This document shows positions 10,445-20,934 of a stretch of 64,000 bases of DNA, in pieces. Positions within the stretch are counted from its first letter, which is position 1, and every line of letters begins with the position of its first letter. Source of the stretch: Amphibalanus amphitrite (taxonomy: Eukaryota; Arthropoda; Thecostraca; Balanomorpha; Balanidae). The DNA lies in the NCBI RefSeq assembly GCF_019059575.1, contig NW_024881668.1, positions 698,501 through 762,500 of the forward strand, read 5' to 3'. The notes under the pieces are model-generated. The model saw nothing but the letters and a program-made list of their open reading frames with translations, was not told where the DNA came from and ran no database searches. The translations under genes and the position numbers were made by a program.

Positions 10445-11317
10445 TTAACCCTCCCCCTATAGGGGGGAGGGGGTCGAACAGACCCCCTCCCCTCGGTTTT
10501 TCGCAAATAACTCGCGTAAAAGTCGACCGATCGCAACGAAACTTTCAGTACTCTCGAGTCAATCAACCTTACATCTACCCTAAAAATTTCATGACCCTGA
10601 CCCAAACGACCTTTCACCTATGACCTGTTTCTCGAGACCATGTTTGGCCGGAGTCGCGATTCGGCGTATGTCGGCTCGCGTTTGCAGTCTTTTCATGGTT
10701 TCAAGCGTTCCAACTTGTGATATGATGCTGGTCGTATGCATTATGGTGGGTGTCAAGGTCACTTGAAGGTCAGGTCAGGTCATTGACCTTTGATGACCTC
10801 GGTTCTCTTTTTGAGTTTTAGGTACATGTTTCTAGGGTAGTTTTTGGAGCTGAATTCGAATTTAGCAACCATCTGAACATTTACGAAGTAGTTTTGGTGC
10901 CTTCGTACGAAGCTGTCAGAGGCGGTTGACACGTACTACGAATACCCGGCAGGACCCCTACCGGTTGACCTGACCTGACCTGACCCAACCTGGTCTAAAT
11001 GCATAAAGGTATCGCCTGTGATCAAAACTAATATGATATTCGTGAACAGCACCCCGAAAGACCCCATAGCAGCCACACTTAACGACGTTCTAACAGGTCC
11101 CGATTTTCCCGACTTTTGGGTCATTGACCTGACCTGGAAGGTCAACCGATGACCTAGGACCTTGAAATCGGGTATCATCGGCTTCCTCTCGTCACGGGCA
11201 ACACGCTTGTCTTTTCCGCGAAGCTCTAGCTCGATCAGGGGTCAAACGCGAGGGGGGTCGTAGCCCCCCCCCTGTGCCGTCGAAGGACGCCAAATGGCCT
11301 GTGCCGGCGAGGGTTAT
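10445..11317. mobile_element. TTAA-flanked MITE, AGGTCA-rich (copy a)
   Basis: The left end is TTAA then CCCTCCCC; the right end is GCCGGCGAGGGTTAT, one base off TTAA. Behind the left end is a G/C hairpin. The interior has many TGACCT/AGGTCA words, for example at 10750-10800 and 10965-10990. TTAA duplication plus a CCC start fits piggyBac-type non-autonomous elements. The right-hand 130 bp (from TATCATCGGCTTCCTC) recurs inverted at 61.7 kb. No coding capacity. Confidence 0.75.
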
Positions 11318-12265
11318 GAGCTCAGTTTTAAAGCTGGATCCTTTTTTTGCATTGGAGAACTCAAAATACACAGGACTCTTAAACTAACATCTCATATTTA
11401 ATATAAAAAAATAAACTTTAGAAAACTGATAGCATCAAAAATAAAAAATTATATTATTAAACCTTTGTACTATACGTTTTTGACTTTTCGAAAATATCGT
11501 ACCACAGAATGAATAGCACCATCGTGTTCCTCAGCTAAAACGGCATCTGATAGACACATTTTTTTTAAATGAAAACTTTAACTTCAAAAGTTGACCTTTT
11601 CTGACCTGAAAGTGACTTGACCTCAGCTAGATTCAGCTGAAAATGGCATTGAATGACACATACGACACAGCCTTCTGAACACATGGCCTAAATCGACCAT
11701 AAAACATATGTCACGCGACCGGGGCATGATTTGAAATTTCCGTGACCTAGGATGACCTGGCGTCGACTTGAAAAACTAATTGCACAAGTTTGGCACCATC
11801 AGGGTATATAAGACATATTCTCGAGTGTATTATCAAAAATGAGGCTTATCTGAGTTACTAGCCGGCGACCAGAGCACAGTGGCCCTTTTTCAGAATTAGC
11901 ACGCATTAATTCCCACATTACCTGAAAGTGGTGCAAGACATCACCGCATGATCAAGGACGTATTCCCTGCCAATGCAAAGAAACGAACTGCCCAAGGAGA
12001 TTCGGTCCAACAGCGACAGGCCGCTCGGCCCAAGATTTGGCGCACGTTCGCACGGCTCGCCCGCCGGCCGGCCCAGGCCGCTCCGAACGCAAGTGTGGCG
12101 AGCCCGCCAGCCGACTGCGCTGCACTGACCGCCAGGACGCCCCAGGGCGTCACGTGACCGCATCTACAGCTGTTGCCAGCCACCGTTATCGGCCCCGGCC
12201 GGGCAGCAACTAAGGTCAGCGCGACGCGAACAATACAAACACATAGGCGCTTTTGACGTTAGATC
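11318..12265. other. Interior of the 4.8-kb element, no gene
   Basis: AT-rich, with scattered AGGTCA/TGACCT words (11590-11640, 11740-11765). A GC-rich patch of about 170 bp lies near 12000-12160. No coding pattern or clear internal repeat ends. Confidence 0.4.
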
Positions 12266-13445
12266 TTAACCCGCGCCCCGTTGGGCTCTGCCGAGCAACG
12301 CGCCCGGTTGGGGGGGGGGCCATTTTGGCCCCCCCTAAGATCTCGAGAACCACGCAACATAGCGACAAGCGGTAAACGGCGTTGGATAGCCCCAACGGGG
12401 AACTACCTTGTGACCCAATTTTATTGACCTAGGTCAAACCGATGACGTCACAGGTCAGGTCAAAGGTCCAATTTTCACCGTTTACAGGCATTTCAACAAA
12501 TGCGTTGTAAAATCGAGTAAAATGCATTTCATTGAAAATCATCGATGGGGAAATGTTCTTCAAACACATATTTTGCTATTTGAGGTCACTGATACCAGGT
12601 CAGGTCACAGAGGTCAGGTCACGGGGGGGTCACAATATGAAAGTGTCGTGTGATACATGTTTTATGGTCCATTTTACATGACAAATGCGATTATGTGGGT
12701 CAGGCAGCCTTTGGGGCCAGCTTAGGTCACCTTTTGGTCAAGGTCAGGTCAAGGTCAGGCCAAGGTCAGGTCAAATTAGGTCAAATTTCAAAGTTAATAT
12801 TTTTGCATAAAATGGGTATCGAATCGATGCAGCTTGTCACGGGGAGTTCAATGGTGGTCTTTGTTTTGCCGTACGTGGTCTAAAATCGCTAAAAATTGAG
12901 TTCAAAAATTTGACGTCATCATTTTTGAACAGTTTTTTTCGCTATAACTTGGCCAAAAAACGAGATATCGATCTGAAATTTGGTATGTATATAGAAGAGT
13001 GCTGGGACTATCACATATATTCCGGTTTTTTCGAAATTCGGAAAAATTTTGGATTTTTTTTAGTTTTTCTAAAAAAATCAGTTTTTTGAATTTTTTTTGG
13101 TCAAAAACCAAAAATTTTGAAAATCCGAGATAGCAGTTTTGTAGCGCCGTATTTTGTCTACTAGAACATATAAAGAACTTTGAAATTGCTTGATAACTGT
13201 AGCTTTGGTGAGCGCTTCAAGATTGCATGTTTTTTGCTCATTTTTGCTCGAACATGACCTCAGTTTGACCTCAATAACTCCTGACCTAAGGTGACCTAAG
13301 ACTTGAAATTTGGTGTGAAGGTGTCAAATTGATGCCCGGGAAGGTACTGAAAATTTGGCGGCGCTGCGCGCCGCCGTTTTCTTGCTATTCAGGAAAAACC
13401 ACAGGGGGGGCCAAAATGGCCCCCCCCCAACGGGGCGAGGGTTAA
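12266..13445. mobile_element. TTAA-flanked MITE, AGGTCA-rich (copy b)
   Basis: Perfect TTAA on both sides (12266-12269 and 13442-13445). Termini are CCCGCGCCCCGTTGGG and, inverted, CCCTCGCCCCGTTGGG. Subterminal G/C runs with GGCCATTTTGGCC and a GCGGCGCTGCGCGCCGCC palindrome (about 13358-13376) follow. Near 12720-12790 there is a dense direct-repeat run of AGGTCA. Non-coding. Confidence 0.85.
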
Positions 13446-14970
13446 GCCGACCACGGCACTTGTGCGGCTTGGACATCAAACGCGACAAGAAATCCGAAAT
13501 CGGACAGTTTTTCTTGAGCACAGCGTTATGCCTACATGACATTTCAATAAGCACATCTTATGGCAAAAGTCAAGCCACATTTAGGCGCACACCAGGTGAC
13601 ACCAGCTTCGACCCAGGTCAATGAGCTTAGTCGTATCGAACAGGAGCCACAGCCGCTCGCGGACTGAACTGGCTCACGTTATCCACCGTAGAAGCAAAAT
13701 GGCGCAAAATGGCGCGATGCCCTTTGGTGGACATGGTCAGAAGAGATCGGCGATTCGAACGATGTATAATACGACATGTTCCAGAGTGTGCTACTTAACA
13801 TAAAGCTTAATATGTAGGCCGCCATCTCCAGTTAATAATTGTCCTGTTATTGTGTCCACAATATTCGGCAAAAGTGGTCTATTTAAGTTTATACAATGAA
13901 AATTGTGGTTTCTAGGGCTTCTACGTAAACTCAGCTTCACAGCCATGCCACTAATTTTTAATATTTTCTCACCGAAAGCCTTACAAATTGATGTTCATCT
14001 CACCCTACTTTTTAGGGTCCGCCGGTGGTGTCCGCGCGCCTCTCGACAAACTTCGATTTTGCGGTCAGTTTTACCAAAGATAATTCTTTTTTAGGAGGTA
14101 AAAATGGCACCATCGGATAGTTTGGAATGTTTTGCACACGATTAGACTGCTTTTTACTCAAGAGGAGAGAAAAAAAAATTGAATTTATGCGTGCTAATCC
14201 TGAAAAAGGGCCACTGTGCAGAGTCCAAAAACAAGCTAAAACTTCGATAACTCTTACTTTGACCTTACCTGTGACGTCATCGGTGACCTTGAGGTCAATA
14301 ACATTAGGTACTTTTAGACAATTTTTCCAGGGCTATCAGACGCCCTTTGAATTTTGACAATCGGTCTAGTAGTTTTGGAGTTAGAAGGGGGCTATGAATA
14401 GCAGCTCTCCAGTGGGGCACGGGATATTGGCGAGCAGTGTGTTGCAAAATGTTGCATAGCCGCCGAGGCGCACGTTTGCGCACTTTTATACTGTCTGACT
14501 AGTTCAGTAACATCCCACTGCGTATTGTGACGCACAATTTAGAGCGGGACCTAGGGGTACTCAAAAGATCGGCTCTAACTTAGTGATCGATGTTAGTTTC
14601 AAAAATATGAGATGACGCGATGATATGTTGATCTCTCATGTTGCTTAATGATGCACCTCATCTTCCGCAGGATTGATTGTAACATGTCACAGAACAACTC
14701 ATAAAAACATTGACGTGGACAACTAACGCACATAGGATCCCCATGGCATATACTTTGACTCTTCAAACATGCGTTAATCATGACTTGTCCGCGGTCCAAA
14801 AAAACTTTGTGTTTGAGGCTCCTTTCTCCCCATACCAAGATATTGCAGGACCAAATAACTGTCATGTATGTAATGTGTGGACATTTTGCCGTCGATTGGT
14901 ATGGTTTTTGTTTTCATAAAAGCGAGAAAAAAAATTGGGATTCTGAGAGGCTAGACCGGCCCGAACGCCT
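13446..14970. other. Right interior of the 4.8-kb element, no gene
   Basis: AT-rich and non-coding as far as I can see; a few TGACCT words near 14260-14300. The last 33 bp form the inverted terminal repeat of the large element. Confidence 0.4.
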
Positions 14971-14976
14971 ACAGTG

Positions 14977-15290
14977 CATTGGGCATGCTGGCAGCCGGCG
15001 CTGGCCGAGTGGTCGCGATGCCGCTCCCGCCGCGTTCTCGCCTTCGAGCCCGTGATGTGTCGGTTGCGGTGTACCGGCGCAGGCGGCAACTGTCGAACCA
15101 GGTGCTGCGACGGCTGTTCTGCCGCCCCAGCGCCAACCCAGAAGTCACGTTCGGGCTATTTGTGTTTGCAGATGACTTCCTTGGCCCCGACGGCGTGCAC
15201 CGCCAGCTGCGGGATGGCAGACCAACATGTCCCGCAACGCGCAAATCGCCAGGCTTTCTCACATGTCCGTCCCCAGGGCTGGAAGACGTG
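14977..15290 (+). pseudogene. Repeated unit A, copy 2 (right part); SGNH-like subtype B
   Basis: Homology to 7324-7540 resumes after the inserted element. The frame reads RVVAMPLPPRSRLRARDVS, YRRRRQLSNQVLRRLF and FADDFLGPDGVHRQ. DGVH in this position fits SGNH block V. The host unit was therefore already present before the 4.8-kb insertion. Not intact: it is physically split from its upstream part. Confidence 0.55.
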
Positions 15291-15518
15291 ACACATTTTG
15301 TGTGTGTCCCGCTGCACCTGCGTGTCGCTCGCAGCTCTTGTTGTTTCCTAATCGCATACTTCACATGTGCTACTTTGTGTTCTCGTCTGACAATACGGAA
15401 TACGGTGATCCCTCTTTGACGTTGAAAATCGGTCACAGTCAGCAAGACCCCGGACAGAGGCTCCCTATCGCCCTAGACAAACGTCAGTCAGAGCACAACG
15501 CCCAGACCATCGAATCTT

Positions 15519-15974
15519 GTGGAAATCGCCAAGGCAGCCGATGATCCTGCTTCGGACCAAGAGGAAGAACTGTCTGCGGTCTCAGACGATCAGGCGTTAT
15601 TTGGCCAGACCTTTCAGATACACCGTCCTATTCTAAATGCAGCCGATGATACTGCTTCGGACCAAGAGGAAGAACTCTATGCGGTATCAGACGATCAGGT
15701 CCAACAGACCTCTCAGATACACTGTCCTTTCCCAAATGCAGCCGATGATCCTGCTTCGGACCAAGAGGAAGAACTCTATGCGGTATCAGACGAGCAGGCA
15801 CCACAGACCTCTCAGATGCACTGTCCTTTCCCAAATGCAGCCGATGATCCTGCTTCGGACCAAGAGGAAGAACTGTCTGAGGTTAAGTGTAACTGTGCGC
15901 GTGTCTCCGATGCCACGCGCTGCTTCCGTTGCCAAATATTCGGCCACAGGAGGGCAACAGCCAAGGTAACCTAG
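15519..15974 (+). CDS. Acidic-repeat zinc-knuckle protein (LINE ORF1-like)
   Basis: An open frame of about 150 codons has four tandem acidic repeats of 33-34 residues (core ADDPASDQEEELYAVSDDQ). It ends with a C-x2-C-x4-H type knuckle, CFRCQIFGHRRA. The DNA repeats are spaced 99-102 bp and almost identical. Knuckles of this form are typical of Jockey/CR1-type LINE ORF1 proteins, which bind nucleic acid. A fourth ligand after the His is not obvious (expected Cys about four residues on), so the knuckle may be incomplete. The start is uncertain. Confidence 0.45.
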   Translation: MEIAKAADDPASDQEEELSAVSDDQALFGQTFQIHRPILNAADDTASDQEEELYAVSDDQVQQTSQIHCPFPNAADDPASDQEEELYAVSDEQAPQTSQMHCPFPNAADDPASDQEEELSEVKCNCARVSDATRCFRCQIFGHRRATAKVT

Positions 15975-16350
15975 TGTGCGTCCCAAAATGACACCCAACC
16001 AGGACAGTCGCTCGGGACCCCTTGATGCATTAACTGCAGAGAGGTGGGGGGGGGGGGGCTCACTCCGCGACTGATAGGTCCTCCCCTTCATAAGCCGAGG
16101 AGAAAGAGATAAGCATCATCAATAGCACCAGAAATATGTCGTTCAAAGATACACGGGAGATGCATAGCCAAAGCCACCCAAAGACCTTGTATGCCCAGAA
16201 GGTGAAAGAAACAAGCTCTTCAGACCCTCCTCCCAAACAGGGGCGCACAGCTCGTACGCACCAGCTAGGAGAAGGTCCAGGGAACGGCAGGGACATCTCT
16301 ACCCTGCTCATGGCTGGCACCTGGGTCAAAGCGAAAAGGACAGCGACTAG

Positions 16351-16620
16351 TTGAGACGGATTTCAACAGTCATCTCACAAAGCTGGAAAGCGGTAAGAAA
16401 GTGTTCAGCTCTGCTCCTGATCCTCTACCAGGCCCTTCTGAGAAAAAAGTCAGGGTTCTCGGAGCAGCTGCAGTATGCTCAACTGCTGCCATTTAAAAGA
16501 CAGCTGCTGGGTTCACAGAAGCTGTGCCTGAAATCCCTTTGCCATCAGAGTCCCCTACGTTCTCGAGAAGCTAGTAAAATGCACCTAGCTCTGGGCGATT
16601 CCATTGCCCGAAGAGCTTAA
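16351..16620 (+). pseudogene. SGNH block-I fragment (copy 5)
   Basis: The 89-codon frame ends in KMHLALGDSIARRA, nearly the same as MHLVLGDSVVE at 4.4 kb: the SGNH nucleophile block. A stop follows directly, so only the N-terminal edge of the domain is present. Sequence upstream of the motif is basic and unrecognised. Confidence 0.45.
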
Positions 16621-16814
16621 CTTCAGCCTACCGGTATGGCAGACAAGATCTCCCATCAGTTGACCCTCGATCGCCGGTCAGAGCGGACGTGTCCCCTCCC
16701 CTCCGCGCCAGGTACCACCCTTTGTGAGCGTGTCAGAGACAGTGAACGACCACGAGTGAACGGTGCGGCCGGCGGCGGGTGGCCATACCATATAGTGGTG
16801 ACTCAAAATCGACT

Positions 16815-17395
16815 ATGGCTAACAAAGGACAGAGTGACCACAATCTCCACGCGGCTGTGATGAACATTCTGAAAGAGGAATCCTTCACGGCACGAATACT
16901 GGATATCGTGACGAGGCTGGGCAGTCAACCGTGTAAATCAGGCGACGGAAGCGAGGATTGTGGCACTGGAGAACGAGCTGGCAGCCACCAAAACCAAGCT
17001 GGAGACGGAACGGCGGATCGAGGACGCAGGCGCGTACAGCCGACGCAACTGCCAAATCATTAGCGGCAACCCGGAGGCAGCCGACGAGGCGACTGACCGG
17101 CTGGTCCTGGACGTCCGCTGGGCTCGACCTGTCAGCGGAGTGCCTCGACAGATCCCACAGTCTGGGCCGACCGCAACCGGACAAGAAGCAGCCGATCATC
17201 GCGAAGTTTGTGTCATTCAACTCGAGACAGAAACTGTTCACAAAGGGAAAGGAGCTGGCGGCACACAAGGTGGGAGATCATCTCATCTTAACTCGATCTG
17301 TCGTCAGCCAGACCTTCATTTCCGAGTGCCTGACGCCCAAAAACCAACATCTGTTGTACGTCGCCCGGCAACTGAAGCAGAGGAAATCGCTCTAG
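16815..17395 (+). pseudogene. LINE ORF1-like coiled-coil protein
   Basis: It starts MANKGQSDHNLHAAVMNIL. After a frame change near 16915 come a coiled coil (ALENELAATKTKLETERRIE), RRNCQIISGNPE, then in another frame LDRSHSLGRPQPDKKQPIIA and YVARQLKQR. That order (helix, RRNNLII-G-PE, D/ERSHRLG) is the pattern of L1-like ORF1 RNA-binding proteins with an RRM-like core. No reverse transcriptase follows within this locus. At least two frame changes make it non-functional. Confidence 0.6.
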
Positions 17396-17602
17396 GCGGC
17401 GTATACCACCAACGGTAACATGATAATAAAAAAGACGGAGGGCTTCAGCTCGCCTGCACCTGAACCTGATGCCCCGAACGGTTCACAAACCCTAGCCACC
17501 AGCATGGCTCTCAGCATGCGAATTCCGCACCTGGATGCCGGCCAGCGTCGACTCAAAGACGCATTACCGCAAAGCTGAAAGGTCACGTTAAACAAGCGCA
17601 CA

Positions 17603-17830
17603 GTGGACATAACTGCCATTAATCTGGTGGTTCCCACTGCGCCACCAGGTGAAATGCTGGTCAACTTTGTTGTGGCCGTTCCCGTTGTGAAGGAACACGA
17701 TGGAACGGAAATGGCAGGTGAACTTACGACGTCAGTGGCGAGAAATGGAGCGACACGTCCCGAACGGGTTGCGGTGTTTGGTGGCAGCGGACAGTTCCAC
17801 CACATGGATGTAGCCAGAAAGGTGTCAGTC
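17603..17830 (+). pseudogene. ZNF862-like / hAT-related middle fragment (copy 1)
   Basis: The frame reads VDITAINLVVPTAPPGEMLV, then VPVVKEHDGTEMAGEL, then GSGQFHHMDVARK. The parallel stretches at 29.9 and 34.0 kb read VVGSPVVQKHDGHGLAEQWL and CTDGQFHGADVPAKF. These are diverged members of one family. The region ends in a 67-bp tandem repeat that begins inside the MDVARK codons. Confidence 0.4.
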
Positions 17831-18020
17831 TCTCCCAGTCAGAAGCAGTGGCAGCGGATAGTTCCACCACATGGATGTAGCCAGAAAGCTGTCAGTCTCT
17901 CTCGGTCAGAAGCAGTGGCAGCGGACAGCCCCACCACATGGATGTAGCCAGAAAGCTGTCAGTCTCTCCCAGTCAGGAGCCAGAAAGCTGTCAGTCTCTC
18001 CCAGTCAGAAGCAGTATGGT
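17803..18020. repeat. 67-bp tandem repeat, about three copies
   Basis: Units begin at 17803, 17870 and 17937 with CATGGATGTAGCCAGAAAG; period 67 bp. The third unit carries an extra partial duplication of about 33 bp. 67 is not a multiple of 3, so each repeat changes frame. Confidence 0.9.
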
Positions 18021-18021
18021 A

Positions 18022-18143
18022 GCTTTGAGAGCCCCGCGTGTCTCGGAAAAACAATCCCAGTCTCGGGTCTTCATCTGGTCAGACGAGAAGGTCTTCACGG
18101 TGGAGCCTCAGCTTAACACCCAGAAAACAGGGAAAACTGATTG
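18022..18143 (+). pseudogene. Tc1/mariner transposase fragment (first catalytic Asp)
   Basis: The frame reads QSQSRVFIWSDEKVFTVEPQ. SDEK-FTV is the block around the first catalytic Asp in Tc1/mariner (DDE_3) transposases. The matching later blocks are absent here but present at 33.3 kb for a related element. Fragment only. Confidence 0.6.
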
Positions 18144-18229
18144 AATTATCGTGTGTGTAAAATGTATTTTACGGTTTGACAGTTTTGAATTGGTAGCTGA
18201 AGTGTCTCTCTGTGTTTGTGTGTTTTTAG

Positions 18230-18480
18230 ACGCTGCAATGGAGCACCTCATACCAGAGCTTCGTGAGGAAGATACTCTTTACGCAGCCCCCACAGCCGGA
18301 GGACCCGTGGTGATATGGGCTAAAGGAGGTCCTCTGAGTCGAGGGCGAGAAGGTTGTCGATTTTGAAGTGCTGAACAAGATCGACCAGTTCCTGACATGG
18401 GGCGACGCCTTCGCGGCATTGACCCAGAAGCCAAGTCGCAAAGCAACAAAGTGCTCCGCGTACGTGGCAACTGTGCTGAT
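18230..18480 (+). other. Exon-like segment, unknown protein
   Basis: After a tgtttttag acceptor the frame reads DAAMEHLIPELREEDTLYAA and PVVIWAKGG. A neighbouring frame gives VLNKIDQFLTWGDAFAALTQ. The content looks protein-coding but I do not recognise it. One frame change would separate the two stretches, and a stop ends the second at about 18485. Confidence 0.3.
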
Positions 18481-18489
18481 ACTTTAAAC

Positions 18490-19390
18490 GGGCATCCTGA
18501 AGCCCCCTAAAGGGCTTGCTATAGATACCTTCGAGGAGCTTTAGGTTGCAACTTGATAATTGAGGCTGCATACTGCATACATATTTTTGTTACATTTCCT
18601 AGTTTGCTAAGACATACAAAATGTTTGCCTGTTGACTTTTTTCTATAAGCCAAAATAATCATGCTACTTCCATAAATTGACCTTGTTGTACCATGGTCAA
18701 ATTACCCACCTGCTGAAATTACCCCAACGTATCTACTGGCTACCTACTCTTCAGTATCAATGTGAGTTATTAGCGCTGCTTTCTCTGCCCTTGCCATACT
18801 AAAGAATGATTAAAAAACCTTTGACCAGAACTTTATGACTTACTGGTGCTTATATGTTTCAGAATTAAATGACAAGACAAGGTGTCAGGTAAGTGCAGTG
18901 TGGCGACATGTAATTTGTCGACAGGCGGAATGAGCAAGAAAAAAGGTATTTCAAAATATCTTCGATGACAAAACTCTGGAATCATCTTTCATGGAGAGAA
19001 ACGCTGATAAGGTACTCAATAGGTACCACGAGATCCCCGACCATTCCCGCCACGAGACCCACGACCATCCCCGCCACGAGATCCCTTCCAACACCACACC
19101 CCGACTTTCCAGCGCTCCACAGACCCTCACAGTTGTGGTCAAGACGAATGGCCTATCGAGGCAGTTATATCTACCGCCCTCGGGGTGGCCCGGCACAGGC
19201 GCTAACTCTGATGGCATGGAAGGAAAGTGCTTGTAAATCTGCGAATGTGAAGTGAAAACGGAAACTGTCCACTTCCAATAAAGCCGGTCTATGAAAAAAA
19301 GAAGGTAGGAATTCCAAACAGGAGCAGTTCAAAGTTCAGTTCCAGGCGGTATTCTTCCATTCATCCTGCAGCGGCGGCCTCATGCGGCAC
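18490..19390. other. No gene; small 24-bp repeat
   Basis: AT-rich, non-coding. At 19026-19085 a 24-bp unit starting CCACGAGA is repeated two and a half times; in one frame it would read as eight-residue HEIPDHSR-type units, but that frame shows no other coding sign. Confidence 0.4.
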
Positions 19391-19394
19391 ATGA

Positions 19395-20688
19395 TTAACC
19401 CGCGCCCCGCTGCACAGTGGGCGATCCGGCCGGTGTAGCCTCGCGAAACCTATCGGCATTCATACGGAGCGGCGCCGCGGCGACATGTTCTGCCACATAC
19501 GAGACGTTTTCAACGACGTGGACAGCAACCTGCGCCGACACTTCAGGCCGTCCGAATGTCTGACGCTGGATGAGAGTCTGGTGCGATTCCGAGGACGCTG
19601 TCCTTTCAAGATGTACATACCGAGCAAGCCCGGGAAGTACGGCCTGCTGCTCCGCACCGTCGCAGATGCTAACTACCGCTACATGTGGAAACTATGGCCG
19701 TACAGCGGTCGACCGACGGAACCTGAGCGCTCTCCAGCAGCCACGTACTTCGAGTCGGTCCCAGAAATGGTCAAGTACATGGTGGAAGATGTCGCCGGCA
19801 CCGGCCGCAACATCACCATGGACCGGTACTTCACATCAGTGCCTCTGACCGAGGACCAGCTGGCCGACCGGCTGACCATCGTCGGCACCTGTAACAAACG
19901 TCGCCAGCTCCTGCCGAAGGAGCTAACCGAAGCGAGTGGCCGGGAAGTGGATAGCAGCATCTTCTGCTTCCGCAACGATGTGACGCTAGTGTCCCAGTGC
20001 ACCAAACCAGGGAAGCTGGTCCTAGCTGTGTCCACACAGCACAGGGCCCCGTACGTGAGAGAGAGAGAGAGAGAGAGTACATTTATTCACTGAAAGACAT
20101 TGTAATTTTACAAATGATTCGAACAATTGGCGCAAAAGTGCAGATGCACTTGAATCAATGGCGCCGCTTGCACAAACATAATAAAATGAATAACACAAAA
20201 ATGACACAAATAATCATCACAAAATAATTGTTGACGACCGCCCGAGCTCGGTTACCGCTCCGCGACCCCGGCGATGCGCTGTAGGAAAGGTGTTCCGGAC
20301 CGCACTTGCCAGACCGACTGCTGCAATCAGTGGGACCGGGATGGGACTAGGATGTAGCCGTAGGTATGTTCGGTTATAACCGATGGGTATGGATAATAAA
20401 GGATTGGACTGCGGCGGCGACCGCACCGCCCACTGCACGGCTCAGATCCTTGCCATGGATTAGTATGTCAAGTTGCTCAGAGGAGGGGATCGTGAACAGC
20501 CGCACCAAGAAGCCAGAGATCGTGCTTTATTACAATGAAAGCAAGGGGGCGTGGACGTGACGGACGCAATCACTGAATACTACATGCTGAAGCCCAGTGT
20601 CAACCGTTGGCCCACCGCTATCTTCTTCTTCATCATTGGAGTCGCGCAGGTGAATGCGTCAACCATTATCCTGCTGAACCGCTGACGA
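19395..20688 (+). pseudogene. piggyBac transposase, internally deleted and interrupted
   Basis: A TTAA plus CCCGCGCCCCGCTG terminus (19395) lies only about 90 bp before mid-transposase sequence, so the 5' half is deleted. From 19485 the frame has SECLTLDESLVRFRGRCPFK (first catalytic Asp), IPSKPGKYGLL, YMWKLWPYSG and GRNITMDRYFTSVPL (second Asp). After an insertion of about 400 bp come KPEIVLYYNESKG and, in another frame, GGVDVTDAITEYYMLKPS (third Asp), RWPTAIFFFI and a stop at 20683. The 3' terminal repeat was not found. Non-functional. Confidence 0.9.
20050..20450 (-). mobile_element. Insertion in piggyBac, (GA)n-bounded, possibly a LINE/SINE 3' end
   Basis: The transposase frame is left at about 20050 in a (GA)n run (20057-20075), followed by TACATTTATTCACTG. 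On the minus strand this is a sequence ending in GAATAAATGTA plus a (CT)n tail, typical for I-clade retroposon 3' ends. The other boundary is about 20450. No coding capacity. Confidence 0.4.
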
Positions 20689-20934
20689 CCAAACGACGTG
20701 AAGAAGGGCGCGCGGCGCCCGAACTTTGACCCCCGAAAATTGGCAAAAAAAGTAAAAAGGGGTCAAAAATTGACATTTTCAAAACAAAGCATGTTTTCTG
20801 TTACAATTTCATCTCAGGATTTAAAAAAGTCATTTATTTGTCTGTGTGATCTCTAAAAGTGCCAAAAATATTCAAATAAGAAATTTAATTACTAAATATT
20901 CACTATTTAGGATTTTTAGGGCCCACGCCAGACG

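Larger units (their letters stand above)
10140..14976. mobile_element. 4.8-kb non-autonomous DNA transposon, CACAGTG termini, CATTG target duplication
   Basis: The left end starts CACAGTGGGCGTT; the right end read inward starts CACTGTAGGCGTT. The first 33 bases of the two ends agree at 26 positions, including a shared GGTCTAGCCTCTCA. Both sides are flanked by CATTG, present once in the uninterrupted paralogous copy at 7324-7328. A 5-bp duplication and an RSS-heptamer-like CAC start fit the Transib superfamily (RAG1 relatives); Chapaev/CACTA types, which also start CAC, normally duplicate 2-4 bp. No transposase is visible inside, so it would be a non-autonomous passenger. Two TTAA-flanked MITEs are nested in it. 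Confidence 0.75.

Noticed and set aside
10140-14976. A functional V(D)J recombination signal
   Set aside because: The heptamer match is a transposon terminus with a target duplication; no antigen-receptor context or proper nonamer spacing is seen.
19026-19255. Pro/Thr-rich frame around the 24-bp repeats
   Set aside because: Low complexity without homologues or splice sites; treated as repeat only.
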